A stretch of 64,000 bases of DNA from positions 32,302 to 96,301 of the forward strand of contig NZ_JMEX01000003.1 in assembly GCF_000760735.1 (NCBI RefSeq), read 5' to 3'. Position 1 is the first letter of the stretch. Each line of letters begins with the position of its first letter. Source of the DNA: Rhodococcoides fascians A44A. Lineage in GTDB: Bacteria; Actinomycetota; Actinomycetes; Mycobacteriales; Mycobacteriaceae. The position numbers and the translations under genes were made by a program. This document shows positions 15,794 to 24,907 of the stretch, in pieces. Below the pieces are notes generated by a model that was not told where the DNA came from, did no database searches, and saw nothing but the letters and a program-made list of their open reading frames with translations.

Positions 15794-18609
15794 CACTCAC
15801 CTACCGCGTCTTCGCTGAGACGGAACAGTTCGTGCAGTTCTGCGGTATCCATCTCGGTCACCCAGTTCTCGCCGGTGCCGACGGCGAGATTCGCGAGGTC
15901 TTGTTTGGAGTGCAACATCGAATCGATGCGCTCCTCGACCGTTCCGACACAGAGCAGCTTCTGCACCGAGACGTTCTTGCGCTGGCCGATCCGGAAGGCG
16001 CGGTCGGTCGCTTGGTTCTCGACCGCCGGATTCCACCAGCGGTCGAGGTGCACGACGTGGTTGGCCGCGGTGAGGTTCAACCCGGTTCCACCTGCCTTGA
16101 GCGAGAGCATCATGATCGGTGGGCCGCCGTCGGCTTGGAAGGCCTCCACCATCGCATCACGCTTCGATTTGGTGACGCCGCCGTGCAGGAACGGCACGGC
16201 GGTGCCGAACCTTTCCGCGAAGTACGGCGCGACGATGTCGCCGAACTCCCGAAACTGCGTGAACAGCAACGCTTTCTCGTTCTCCCCGAGGATCGAATCG
16301 AGCATGTCCTCGACGAGGCCGATCTTTCCGGAGCGATGGTGCCCGCGCTTGAGCACCGGCGAGCCGTCCGACAGGAAGTGCGCTGGATGGTTGCACACCT
16401 GTTTCAGCCTCGTCAGCGCAGACAGCACGGCGCCCTTGCGCTTCATCCCCTTGGCGTCGGCGATCTGGGCCATCATCTCGTCGACGACGGCCTTGTACAG
16501 GCCCGCCTGCTCGGCGGTGAGGTTCGAGCGCACCGTCATCTCGTTTTTCTCCGGAAGATCGGAGATGACGGCGGGATCGGTCTTGACCCGTCGGAGAATG
16601 AACGGAGAGGTGATGGCGCGCAGGCGTGTCACCGCGTTCTCGTCTTTCTCGCGTTCGATGGGAACGGAGAAGCGCTTGCGGAAATCCGTTGGTCTGCCCA
16701 GCATTCCAGGGTTGGCGAAGTCGAGGATCGAGCGGAGCTCGTCCAGTCGGTTCTCGACGGGAGTTCCGGTGAGGGCGATCTTGTGCTCGGCCGGAATGGC
16801 GAGAGCCGCCTTCGCCTGCCCCGTACCCGAGTTCTTGATGTGCTGCGCTTCGTCGAGCACGACCCGACGCCACGTCCGCTCCGCCAACTGCGCCCGATCG
16901 CGCGCCATCAGTGCATACGTCGTCACGACGAGATCGTGCGCGGAAATGGCGTCTCGAAGTTCGTCACCGCTCAACCGCGCCGCACCGTGGTGAACCATCA
17001 CGCGTAGGCCGGGGGTGAACTTCGCGGCTTCGCGCTGCCAGTTTCCGACGACCGACATCGGCGCCACCAGAAGCGTCGGCGTCGTACTCCGTTCGTGCGC
17101 GAGCAAGGTGAGGACCTGCAGAGTCTTGCCGAGCCCCATGTCGTCGGCGAGTACCGCTCCGAGTCCCAGCCTGCTCATGAACGCCAGCCACTCCACACCA
17201 CGCTGCTGGTACGGCCGCAGGGTTGCGTTCACGCCCGGTGGAAGCGGAATCGGCTCCGGGCTCGCTCCCGGCTCGAGCAGCGCCTTCGCCCATCCCGTCG
17301 CCCGGATGTCCTGAACGGACGCCGGAGGCGGATCGGCAAGGGTCATCTCGCGCATCAGCTTGCCGAGCGGGGTCCCGTCGCCGTGGTGCTCGGCGACGTA
17401 TTTGGCGGCGCGGGCGAGTTGACCACCGTCGGCGAGCACCCACTGCCCGCGCAGACGCACCAGGTCACCCTTGGATACGGCCAGGCGGTTCATCTCGGCC
17501 TCGGTGAGGACCATGTCGCCGAGCTGAAGTTGCCAGTCGTAGGAGACCAGTTCCTCCATGCCGACGGCTCGGTCGGCGGCGGCCTTGGTCACCGCGGGTG
17601 ATTCCACCCGCAAGCGCATCGACGGATCCAGCCGCGTCCATGCCCGGGGCAGCAGCACCGTCGTTCCGGTCGCCTGCAGTGCCGTCGCGCCGTGCTCGAC
17701 GAGATCGATCACCACCGACGTGGGCAGCAGGAGATCGAGCGTGCCGTCCTCCGATGGCAGATCCCGCAGCCGCGGGTACGCCGCCACGGCCTCGCCGAGC
17801 TTGCGCACGGCTGTGGAGAGCAGGGTCGCGTCGACGCGGCGGTTCATCGGAACCGGCACGGGCGCTTCGCCGTCGGCGCGCAGACACACCTGCAAGGTCC
17901 AGAACGCTTCGCCGAAATCCGCAGCATCTTCGGGCTCGTCGTCGGTGGGTTCGAGCAATCGCAGTACCAGCGACGGCTCGTCGACGGTGAGGGTTTCCCG
18001 CCACTTCTCCAGCAGAGTCGACGCCTGCTGAGTGCCTTCCACGTAGGGGTCGTCCAGAACGAGGGCCGACAGCAGCGGGTGTTCCGGAAAGGGTCTGCCC
18101 AGCACCGACCTGACGATGGGATCGGTCAGCTCGGCCAGCATGTCGTCCAGGATTGCCTTGGGTCTGTGGGCCGCACGCTGCACGGACGGCATGGCCGCGG
18201 CGAGTTCGCTGGCCCAGGCCCGTTGGCGCTCCCCGCCCACCAGACGCCACCTCGGCCACCACGTCCCTTCCAGTCGGACGAGCGAGGGTACGACTCTGCC
18301 TGCGCGCGCCCACCGCTCGATGCCGTGCGCGACGTGCGCCAGATACTGCAGATCACCTGCGATCAGCGGATGCGGCGTGATCCTGAGCAGCAGGTCGGCT
18401 GCATTGAACGGCACGAGCGCGATCGCGGGAACGCTGACCGTCGGGGGCCGCCCCCCGTCGGTCGGCGGGAACGTGACCTCGACTCGGTGACGAAACGGTC
18501 TGCCGAGTACCTGCGCGAGCGCGGCAGGTAGAGCGGGCTCCGTACCGGTGGTGACCTCGTCGTCCCACAGCGCCAACCCGCTGCCGGGAGACCAGAGACC
18601 GTGAAGCAC
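15793..18609 (-). CDS. SNF2-family DNA helicase/translocase (HelZ-like)
   Basis: A 938-residue SNF2 ATPase. The N-terminal half resembles the SNF2-associated region seen before bacterial SNF2 motors. The motor begins near residue 465 (LRPYQQRGVEWLAFMSRLG), with Walker A in DDMGLGKTLQ around residue 493, DEAQ near 586, and the helicase C lobe ending in the RAFRIGQRKNVSV block near 875. GTG 18609 gives VLHGLWSPGSGLALW, matching the short N-terminus of mycobacterial HelZ (Rv2101-type); TTG 18621 is an alternative. It is coupled to the SWIM gene by TGATG. A role in chromatin or nucleoprotein remodelling or repair is plausible but undefined. Confidence 0.9.
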   Translation of the reverse strand: MLHGLWSPGSGLALWDDEVTTGTEPALPAALAQVLGRPFRHRVEVTFPPTDGGRPPTVSVPAIALVPFNAADLLLRITPHPLIAGDLQYLAHVAHGIERWARAGRVVPSLVRLEGTWWPRWRLVGGERQRAWASELAAAMPSVQRAAHRPKAILDDMLAELTDPIVRSVLGRPFPEHPLLSALVLDDPYVEGTQQASTLLEKWRETLTVDEPSLVLRLLEPTDDEPEDAADFGEAFWTLQVCLRADGEAPVPVPMNRRVDATLLSTAVRKLGEAVAAYPRLRDLPSEDGTLDLLLPTSVVIDLVEHGATALQATGTTVLLPRAWTRLDPSMRLRVESPAVTKAAADRAVGMEELVSYDWQLQLGDMVLTEAEMNRLAVSKGDLVRLRGQWVLADGGQLARAAKYVAEHHGDGTPLGKLMREMTLADPPPASVQDIRATGWAKALLEPGASPEPIPLPPGVNATLRPYQQRGVEWLAFMSRLGLGAVLADDMGLGKTLQVLTLLAHERSTTPTLLVAPMSVVGNWQREAAKFTPGLRVMVHHGAARLSGDELRDAISAHDLVVTTYALMARDRAQLAERTWRRVVLDEAQHIKNSGTGQAKAALAIPAEHKIALTGTPVENRLDELRSILDFANPGMLGRPTDFRKRFSVPIEREKDENAVTRLRAITSPFILRRVKTDPAVISDLPEKNEMTVRSNLTAEQAGLYKAVVDEMMAQIADAKGMKRKGAVLSALTRLKQVCNHPAHFLSDGSPVLKRGHHRSGKIGLVEDMLDSILGENEKALLFTQFREFGDIVAPYFAERFGTAVPFLHGGVTKSKRDAMVEAFQADGGPPIMMLSLKAGGTGLNLTAANHVVHLDRWWNPAVENQATDRAFRIGQRKNVSVQKLLCVGTVEERIDSMLHSKQDLANLAVGTGENWVTEMDTAELHELFRLSEDAVGE

Positions 18610-18751
18610 TCGTCCATCCAACCAGGGTGCTCGGTTACGGATGGGCGTGGTGTGCCGGTTGCCGCACCGTGCGCGGGGTCCGTGCGACGCCGACGGGCGA
18701 GAAATGGCACACCTCGCCCACCGACTACCGGACATTTGGCACAGTGGATGA

Positions 18752-19657
18752 ATGATCGCTTATGGGTTCAGTGAGTACGGAGGTCCCGAAACCGAGTATT
18801 TCCTCGACGTGCCGATTCCAGACCCCGGACAGGGACAGGTGCTGGTAGCGGTGCATGCAGCCGGGGTGAACCCTGCCGATTGGAAGGTGCGGGCCGGCAA
18901 CCGCAAGGACACCGTACAAACGTCCCTACCGGCAGTTCTCGGCCGTGAGGTGTCCGGCACGGTGGTTCAGGTCGGTACTCATGTGGACGGTTTCTCGGTG
19001 GGCGATCGAGTGTTCGGATCCACCGCGGCCGGTCACGGCGGGTACGCGCAGTACACGGTGCTGAACGCGTCCAGCGCCGCACACAAGCCCGATGCCGTGA
19101 CGTTCGCCGCCGCCGCCACGCTGCCGGTTGCGGCAGGTACGGCCTACGACGGTGTCGACCAGCTGGGCCTCGCGAGCGGTTCGACGTTGCTGGTACTCGG
19201 CGCGGGCGGCGGGGTCGGTTCCGCCGTGCTGCAGATAGCCAAGGCGCGCGGTCTGAACACGATCGGCGTGGCCGGCACGGGCAAGCAGGAGTGGGTGGCC
19301 GGCCTCGGGGCTCGTTTCGTCCCCTCCGGCGAGCACTTCGCCGACGCCGTGGACACCGTGGTGGACGGCATCTTCGATCTCGTCGGCGGGGACACATTGA
19401 AATCGGCGGTATCGCTGACCAAGCCCGACGCACCTGTCGTCAGCGTCGCGGATCCCGTGCTCGCGACGTCGCTGGGCGGGTCGGGCGTGCACCGCAGGCG
19501 AACCACGGAGGCGTACGAGGCCGTGGCCGACCTGGTGGCCACCGGTGTGCTGACACCTCGGATCGACCAGGCCTTCCCGCTCGAGCGGGCAGGCGAAGCA
19601 CTCGCGACGGTGGAGCGCGGCCACGCAACCGGCAAGGTGATCATCGAAGTCGGCTGA
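18752..19657 (+). CDS. Quinone oxidoreductase-like MDR protein
   Basis: A 301-residue zinc-independent medium-chain dehydrogenase/reductase. GVNPADWKVRAGN and VLGREVSGTVVQVG mark the GroES-like domain, and LLVLGAGGGVGSAVLQIAKARG the NADPH-binding fold. Zinc ligands are absent. It is shorter than the related gene at 6.3 kb and only distantly similar to it, so these are not recent duplicates. It stands alone, divergent from the helicase with 142 bp between starts. Substrate is unknown; quinones or enones are typical for the family. Confidence 0.87.
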   Translation: MIAYGFSEYGGPETEYFLDVPIPDPGQGQVLVAVHAAGVNPADWKVRAGNRKDTVQTSLPAVLGREVSGTVVQVGTHVDGFSVGDRVFGSTAAGHGGYAQYTVLNASSAAHKPDAVTFAAAATLPVAAGTAYDGVDQLGLASGSTLLVLGAGGGVGSAVLQIAKARGLNTIGVAGTGKQEWVAGLGARFVPSGEHFADAVDTVVDGIFDLVGGDTLKSAVSLTKPDAPVVSVADPVLATSLGGSGVHRRRTTEAYEAVADLVATGVLTPRIDQAFPLERAGEALATVERGHATGKVIIEVG

Positions 19658-19724
19658 GCAATCACTGTCGGTGGGGTGCGGCACAATCGTGTCCGGATAG
19701 ACCGAGTACGACGATTGGGCGTGT

Positions 19725-20441
19725 GTGAAGAAGCTGCGTGTGGCGCTGCTGTTGCTGGTGGCCGCTCTGGCCATGACTGCATTCGGGTCCTGCGACAGAG
19801 CGTCGATTCCAGGTTTTTCGCCGCCTCCCCCGGCGCCGGGTAGTCCCACACGAGTGCAGATCGAGGATCTACTTGCACGGGTTCAGGTGGTCGCGGACAG
19901 GCCCGACAACCCGGGATACGAGCGGGGCTGCAAAAGCGGGGAGGGCTGCGTGTTCGGTCCGGCGTGGACCGACGATTACGACGGGCCCGGCGGTCACGAC
20001 GGCTGCGGTACTCGCGACAACGTCCTGGCGCGTTCCCTCACCGAGGTGACGTTCCGCGACGGGACTCGGAACTGCGTGGTCACGTCGGGGGTTCTCGCGG
20101 ACCCGTACTCCGGTGAGTCCGTCGAATTCGTCAAGGCCGACGCAGGCAAGATCCAGATCGACCACGTCTACCCACTGTCCGCGGCCTGGGACATGGGCGC
20201 GAACGCATGGACACCGGACAAGCGAGTCCAGTTCGCCAACGACATCGACTTCAACCTCCTTGCCGTGAACGGGCCCGACAATCAGTCGAAGAGCGACTCC
20301 ACTCCAGCGCAGTGGCTACCACCCAACGCCGCGTACCGATGCTTCTACGCGGGCAAGTACCTGTCCGTCGCGGCGCAGTACGCGCTGCCGATCACACAGG
20401 CGGACCAGCGCGCGCTCTCGTCGGTGGCGCAGAACTGCTGA
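19725..20441 (+). CDS. Exported HNH-family nuclease-like protein
   Basis: A 238-residue protein read from GTG 19725. The first 25 residues (KKLRVALLLLVAALAMTAFGSC) form a signal peptide ending in a lipobox-like FGSC, so it is probably a surface lipoprotein or secreted. A Pro-rich spacer follows. The C-terminal half holds IDHVYPLSAAWDMGA and NDIDFNLLAVNGPDNQSKSD, matching the D-H and N-x(n)-N positions of DUF1524/HNH nucleases of the kind often annotated as secreted HNH endonucleases in actinobacteria. Two cysteine pairs (near residues 60-67 and 88-108) may form disulphides. It probably degrades extracellular DNA; activity is inferred. Confidence 0.83.
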   Translation: MKKLRVALLLLVAALAMTAFGSCDRASIPGFSPPPPAPGSPTRVQIEDLLARVQVVADRPDNPGYERGCKSGEGCVFGPAWTDDYDGPGGHDGCGTRDNVLARSLTEVTFRDGTRNCVVTSGVLADPYSGESVEFVKADAGKIQIDHVYPLSAAWDMGANAWTPDKRVQFANDIDFNLLAVNGPDNQSKSDSTPAQWLPPNAAYRCFYAGKYLSVAAQYALPITQADQRALSSVAQNC

Positions 20442-20457
20442 GAGTAAAGTCCGAACG

Positions 20458-21276
20458 ATGTCCTCGCGCAGCTTCCTCGACCGTGAAACACAACTGTGCA
20501 TGTCGCTCTCCGGTCGCCCGAGCAACATCGGTACCCGTTTTCACAATTACCTCTACGACGAACTCGATCTGAACTTCGTCTACAAAGCCTTCACGACGAC
20601 GGATCTCGCTGCCGCGATCGGAGGCGTCCGCGCTCTCGGAATCCGAGGGTGCGCAATCTCGATGCCGTTCAAGGAAGACGTCATCGCATCGATCGACGTG
20701 ATGCACGATTCCGCGAGCGCCATCGAATCGGTCAACACCATCGTCAACGAGAACGGCATACTGCACGCGTACAACACCGATTATCAGGCAGTCGCGAATC
20801 TGCTTGCGTCATCAGGCTTCTCCACCGACTACACGGTTTCGGTGACCGGTAGCGGAGGAATGGCCAAAGCGGTCGTTGCAGCACTTCGTGATTCGGGATT
20901 CACCCGAGGCACCGTCGTCGCCCGCAACGAGGTCACCGGTCCGGCTCTGGCCGCCGCCTACGGATACGAGTGGTCTGCCCGCACCGTCCAGGCCGACCTG
21001 CTAGTCAACGTCACCCCCGTCGGAATGGCGGGCGGCCCCGACGCCGATGCCTCGCCATACTCCGACGAGCAGATCCACGGCGCCCACGCAGTGTTCGACG
21101 TAGTCGCCATGCCGTCGGAAACACCGTTGATCGTCGAAGCCCGGGCCGCAGGCAAGCCCGTTATCACCGGCGCCGAGGTCATCGCACTTCAAGCCGCCGA
21201 GCAATTCGTCCTCTACACCGGCATCCGGCCAACGAACGAGCAAATCCAGCGGGCGTCTGAGTTTTCGCGGAGCTAG
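20458..21276 (+). CDS. Shikimate-dehydrogenase-like protein (HI0607/SdhL type)
   Basis: A 272-residue AroE-fold protein. The N-terminal substrate domain contains RPSNIGTRFHNYLYDEL, CAISMPFKEDV and ESVNTIVNENG; the last two correspond to the shikimate-binding Lys and Asn regions. The NADP domain has SVTGSGGMAKAVVAALRDSG. The SLSGRPSNIG start in place of the canonical SPIxHSxSP places it in the divergent SdhL/HI0607 group rather than the main biosynthetic AroE, so its physiological substrate is uncertain. It follows the HNH gene by 16 bp on the same strand. Confidence 0.83.
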   Translation: MSSRSFLDRETQLCMSLSGRPSNIGTRFHNYLYDELDLNFVYKAFTTTDLAAAIGGVRALGIRGCAISMPFKEDVIASIDVMHDSASAIESVNTIVNENGILHAYNTDYQAVANLLASSGFSTDYTVSVTGSGGMAKAVVAALRDSGFTRGTVVARNEVTGPALAAAYGYEWSARTVQADLLVNVTPVGMAGGPDADASPYSDEQIHGAHAVFDVVAMPSETPLIVEARAAGKPVITGAEVIALQAAEQFVLYTGIRPTNEQIQRASEFSRS

Positions 21277-21378
21277 CCCGAAGACCGTGCAGGGCTATCC
21301 AAACGACAGTTTACGTAGGCAACGTCTGAATGCTCACGGGTGACTGTGCGCGGCAGGGATTGGTTTGTCAGAAACTAG

Positions 21379-21436
21379 CTCTGAAAATAACAGCCCCCAC
21401 TGGAATGTCAGCGGTCGAAATCAGTGATTTTCAGAC
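21379..21436. repeat. Inverted repeat in the A+T-rich spacer
   Basis: CTCTGAAAATAACAG at 21379-21393 and CAGTGATTTTCAGAC at 21422-21436 are near-perfect inverse copies with a 28-bp gap. They could form a cruciform or RNA hairpin, or be a trace of a mobile element. No transposase or target duplication was found. Confidence 0.4.
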
Positions 21437-21515
21437 GGTTTCAGTAGGTGACAGCACAATCGAACCCGCGGCATGGCACATTGAAACCATTCATGCCATA
21501 TTCGAACCCTCCAGC

Positions 21516-21542
21516 GCGACGGCGGTGTTGCCCCGCCGTCGC
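21516..21542 (-). terminator. Hairpin terminator of the polyol operon
   Basis: A perfect 10-bp stem, GCGACGGCGG with CCGCCGTCGC, and a 7-nt loop lie 13 bp after the stop of the isomerase gene. There is no U-tract, as is common in actinobacteria. Confidence 0.55.
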
Positions 21543-21554
21543 ATCCAGGTCAGC

Positions 21555-22055
21555 TCAGTCGCATACTGCTTTCGCTGCGTCCTCCGCGGTTGCGAGGGAA
21601 CCGGTTTCGTATTCTCCGATTGCCGCGACCTTCGCTGCTGATGCCGATGTCGGGTCGAAGGTGTAGCCCAGCCATTCCCTTGCCAGGCGACGCGCGAGTT
21701 CGATTCCGATGACACGCTGGCCCATGCACAGCACCTGGGCATCGTTGCTGAGTACGGCACGCTCGACCGAGAAGCTGTCGTGTGCCGTGACGGCCCTGAT
21801 ACCGGGAACCTTGTTGGCGCTGATGGCCACTCCGAGACCGGTGCCGCACACCAGCAGCGCACGGTCGGCCGACCCGTCGGCGATCATGCGTGCCGCGGTG
21901 ACGGCCACGTGCGGGTAGGCGGTGTGCTCGTCGGTTCCGACGCCCACGTCGGCGACCGATTCGACTCGATCGTCCTTCTCCAGATCGGCCAACAGTGCTT
22001 GCTTGTACTGCAGTCCGGCGTCGTCGCATCCGACGACGATTCTCAGCTTGCTCAT
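21555..22055 (-). CDS. derI: RpiB/LacAB-family isomerase, probable D-erythrulose-4-phosphate isomerase
   Basis: A 166-residue sugar-phosphate isomerase. [22 protein letters not shown] is the RpiB active-site block with the catalytic Cys. The N-terminal motif reads [11 protein letters not shown], with Asp where RpiB has DHAG, which argues against ribose-5-phosphate isomerase. In Mycobacterium smegmatis tetritol loci a homologue converts D-erythrulose 4-phosphate to D-erythrose 4-phosphate. Being the last gene of this operon, 3 bp after the DhaK-type kinase, fits that role, though the L-erythrulose-phosphate isomerase (LerI) is an alternative. Confidence 0.78.
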   Translation of the reverse strand: MSKLRIVVGCDDAGLQYKQALLADLEKDDRVESVADVGVGTDEHTAYPHVAVTAARMIADGSADRALLVCGTGLGVAISANKVPGIRAVTAHDSFSVERAVLSNDAQVLCMGQRVIGIELARRLAREWLGYTFDPTSASAAKVAAIGEYETGSLATAEDAAKAVCD

Positions 22056-22058
22056 GAT

Positions 22059-23783
22059 CTACGTTCCTTGCTTCGTGAAGAGTTCGGCGACGGTGGCGAC
22101 GCACATGCTGAGCGACACCGCGCCCGCGTCGGGGGTCCCGACGCTTTTCTCGGCCAGGGGACGTGCTCGTCCCACCTTCGGACGGAGTTCCGCGGTGCGC
22201 TGCGCAGCGTCACCCGCCACGTTCACTGCGTCGGACCACGCAGTCCGCCAGTCACTTCCGCCGGCAACGGCTTTCTCGACGGCCCCGACGAACGGGTCGA
22301 GAGCGTCGAGCATTGTCTTGTCTCCCAGCGATGCACCGCCCAGGGATGTCAGGGCGTCGTACCCTGCTCGCAGTGCTTCGGCGACGGCCGCGTCGTCCGG
22401 TACGCCGTTGTTGCCCAGTCTGTTTCCAATGGCTGTCAGTGCGGCACCCCACAACACTCCGGAGGTTCCACCTGCTTTCGCTGCCCATGCCGAGCCTGCG
22501 GCCGCGAGCACCGATCCCGTGCCGCCGTCTCGGTTGACGGCATCGTCCGCGGCTTCACGTGCAGCAGCCGTCCCCTTCACCATTCCTCGGCCGTGGTCGC
22601 CGTCTCCCGCGACGGCGTCGATGCGGCCGAGTTCGTCCTCCGCAGCAGCCATTCGCTCCGCCAGGGCTTCGAGGGACGATGCCACGAACCGAGCGCACTC
22701 CCGCGAATGCTCGTCGGACTCCGGCATTACCGCGGACGCAGCCTCGGCCACGTCGTCGGCCGACCGACGCTCCCCGGTATCGCCGGCGACAACTCCCTTG
22801 CGATAGGCGGGAGTGTCCGCCGGCGCGGTCCAGAACCTCTCGAGTTCGTCGTCGAGCCACATGACGGTGAGCGAGCAGCCTGCCATGTCGAGGCTCGTGA
22901 CGAGTTCCCCCACTTCCGGGTCGACGACGCTGTATCCGTGCTCGCGTAATCGACGTGACACCGTCTGCCACACGACGAACAGTTCCTCGTACTTGGTTCG
23001 GCCGAGCCCGTTGAGGATCACCGCGATGCGCTCGCCGCTGCCTTCGGGCTTCTCGGCGAGCACGCCATCGACGAGCAGGTCCGCAAGCTCGGCGGCCGTC
23101 GGCATGTCGTGGGAGGACACCCCGGGCTCTCCGTGAATACCGAGACCGAGATCCATCGTCCCCTTCGCCACCGTGAACAGTGGGTCCCGGGCACCGGGCA
23201 TCGTGCAGCCGTCGAAGGCCACGCCCAGCGTGCGGGTGGCGTCGTTCGCGGCGATTCCGACCCGCTCGACACCGTCCAGGTCGTATCCCTCGTCGGCAGC
23301 GGCCGACGCGCACCGGAACACCGTGAAATCACCGGCGATGCCGCGCCTCTTGGCGATCTGATCCTTCGGTGCGCTGGCGATGTCGTCGGTGACCGCGAGG
23401 TACCGGGCGTCGATTCCCTCGGCTCGCAGCTTCTGCACCGCGAGACCGAAGTTCATGACGTCGCCCGCGTAGTTGCCCGTCGTCAGCAGCACTCCCCCGC
23501 CGCGCTCGACTGCACGCGCCACCGACGCGGCATCGTCGGCCGACGGCGAGGTGAAGATGTTTCCCACCACGGCACCGTCGGCGAATCCACGACCCACCAC
23601 TCCGCAGAACGCCGGATAGTGCCCGGACCCGCCGCCGACGACAACCGTGGCCTTGCCCTCGGGTGTCGCTGTCGCGCGCACCACCCCGCCGGGGACACCG
23701 ACGACGTACCTCGAGTTGGCGTCGAGGAATCCGTCGAGCATGTCCTCCATGAACGACGCTGGATCGTTGAAAAGCCTTGTCAT
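22059..23783 (-). CDS. derK: DhaK-DhaL fusion kinase, probable D-erythrulose kinase
   Basis: A 574-residue ATP-dependent ketose kinase of the single-chain dihydroxyacetone kinase type. The DhaK half (residues 1-330) holds VVGGGSGHYPAFCGVVG and the substrate-binding His region GLGIHGEPGV. The DhaL half (about 370-570) holds AVAGDGDHGRGMVKG and GGTSGVLWGAAL, which bind Mg-ATP. ATG 23783 begins MTRLFNDPASFMEDMLDGF. The M. smegmatis D-erythrulose kinase DerK is this type and stands next to a similar isomerase and importer. Phosphorylation of D-erythrulose is therefore the best call; dihydroxyacetone or L-erythrulose are alternatives. Confidence 0.82.
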   Translation of the reverse strand: MTRLFNDPASFMEDMLDGFLDANSRYVVGVPGGVVRATATPEGKATVVVGGGSGHYPAFCGVVGRGFADGAVVGNIFTSPSADDAASVARAVERGGGVLLTTGNYAGDVMNFGLAVQKLRAEGIDARYLAVTDDIASAPKDQIAKRRGIAGDFTVFRCASAAADEGYDLDGVERVGIAANDATRTLGVAFDGCTMPGARDPLFTVAKGTMDLGLGIHGEPGVSSHDMPTAAELADLLVDGVLAEKPEGSGERIAVILNGLGRTKYEELFVVWQTVSRRLREHGYSVVDPEVGELVTSLDMAGCSLTVMWLDDELERFWTAPADTPAYRKGVVAGDTGERRSADDVAEAASAVMPESDEHSRECARFVASSLEALAERMAAAEDELGRIDAVAGDGDHGRGMVKGTAAAREAADDAVNRDGGTGSVLAAAGSAWAAKAGGTSGVLWGAALTAIGNRLGNNGVPDDAAVAEALRAGYDALTSLGGASLGDKTMLDALDPFVGAVEKAVAGGSDWRTAWSDAVNVAGDAAQRTAELRPKVGRARPLAEKSVGTPDAGAVSLSMCVATVAELFTKQGT

Positions 23784-23791
23784 GACTGGTC

Positions 23792-24907
23792 CTATCGGAG
23801 TCTGAGACCGGATTCGCGGTCGAACAGGTAGATGCGTTCGGCCGGAGCGGAGAGCGCGCATCGATCGTGGCTGCGGTAGCTTTCGCGTGCGGGGGTCTGC
23901 ACCAGAAGTTCGCCGCCGCCTGCGACGGAAATTTTCGCCTGGCCGAACTCCATCAGGTGCTCGAAGTAGTCCACCGACGCCGCGATCTGCCCGTCACCGG
24001 CCACGCCCGCGACGATCGACGCGTCCTGCGGGCGGATACCGACCTTGACGGATGTGCCGTCGGAGACATCGGTGACGTTCACCGACAGTGTGCCGTCCCC
24101 GATTTCGACGACACTGGACGTTCCCGAACGACGGACGACACCGTCGAGAACGTTGATCTGCGGCTCGCCGACGAACCCTGCGACGAACAGATTGGCCGGA
24201 TCGTCGAACACTTCGTCCGGAGTGCCGAACTGCTGAATGACTCCGCCGTCCATGACCGCCAAGCGGTCCGCGAGGCTGAGCGCCTCGACCTGGTCGTGGG
24301 TGACCACGATCGTGGTGTACCCGAACTCGCGCTGCAACATCTTGAGTTCGCGTCGAACTCGTTGGCGTGCAGAGGCATCGAGGTGCGAGAGCGGCTCGTC
24401 GAGGAGCAGCACCGGAGGGTTCCGAACGAGGGCCCGCGCCAATGCGACGCGCTGCTTCTGGCCACTCGACAGTCCTGCCGGACGCAGCTCGAGTAGATCC
24501 TCCATCTCGAGCCTGCGAGCGATGGAGTTCACGAGCTCGTCGGCACCCTTGACCTTGCGTGCCTTCAACCCGTACGCGAGGTTCTCACGAATGGACAGCG
24601 GCGGGTACAGCGCGTAACTCTCGAATCCGACCCCGACCTCACGTTTTCCGGGCGGAAGGTCCGTGATGGTCCTGTCGCCGATGCGGATCTCTCCACTCGT
24701 GACCGTCTCCAGGCCCGCGATCATCCGCAGAGTCGTGGTCTTGCCGCATCCGGACGGGCCGAGGAGCGCAATCAGTTCACCGGGCTCGATGGTGAGATCG
24801 ATGCCCTTGACGGCCTTGAATTCTTCCCGCCCACGCGACGAGTAGGTCTTGACCAGGTTGTCGAGCGTCAGGCTCTGCGCGACGGTCGTGGTGTGTACGG
24901 CAGTCAT
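23792..24907 (-). CDS. CUT1-type ABC importer ATPase (first of two)
   Basis: A 371-residue MalK/UgpC-like ATPase. Walker A is GPSGCGKTT, the signature LSSGQKQRVALARA, Walker B LLLDEPLSHLD and the switch His is in VVTHDQVEALSLADR. A TOBE/OB regulatory region follows from about residue 245. The Q-loop reads GVGFESYALYP: the usual Gln is Glu. It starts directly before the second ATPase gene and precedes the kinase by 8 bp. With two different ATPases encoded together, the transporter is probably a heterodimer at the ATP sites. Confidence 0.88.
   Translation of the reverse strand: MTAVHTTTVAQSLTLDNLVKTYSSRGREEFKAVKGIDLTIEPGELIALLGPSGCGKTTTLRMIAGLETVTSGEIRIGDRTITDLPPGKREVGVGFESYALYPPLSIRENLAYGLKARKVKGADELVNSIARRLEMEDLLELRPAGLSSGQKQRVALARALVRNPPVLLLDEPLSHLDASARQRVRRELKMLQREFGYTTIVVTHDQVEALSLADRLAVMDGGVIQQFGTPDEVFDDPANLFVAGFVGEPQINVLDGVVRRSGTSSVVEIGDGTLSVNVTDVSDGTSVKVGIRPQDASIVAGVAGDGQIAASVDYFEHLMEFGQAKISVAGGGELLVQTPARESYRSHDRCALSAPAERIYLFDRESGLRLR

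Larger units (their letters stand above)
21277..21554. other. Non-coding stretch of lower GC content
   Basis: These 278 bp contain no convincing gene. The first 230 bp are visibly richer in A and T than their surroundings (for example ACTAGCTCTGAAAATAACAG) and hold an inverted repeat. The last part is a strong hairpin. It separates the rightward SdhL-type gene from the leftward polyol operon. Confidence 0.6.

Noticed and set aside
14198..16993. 931-codon rightward open frame
   Set aside because: It is antisense to mmsA, the SWIM gene and the helicase, all with clear family motifs; the frame is open because of GC bias.
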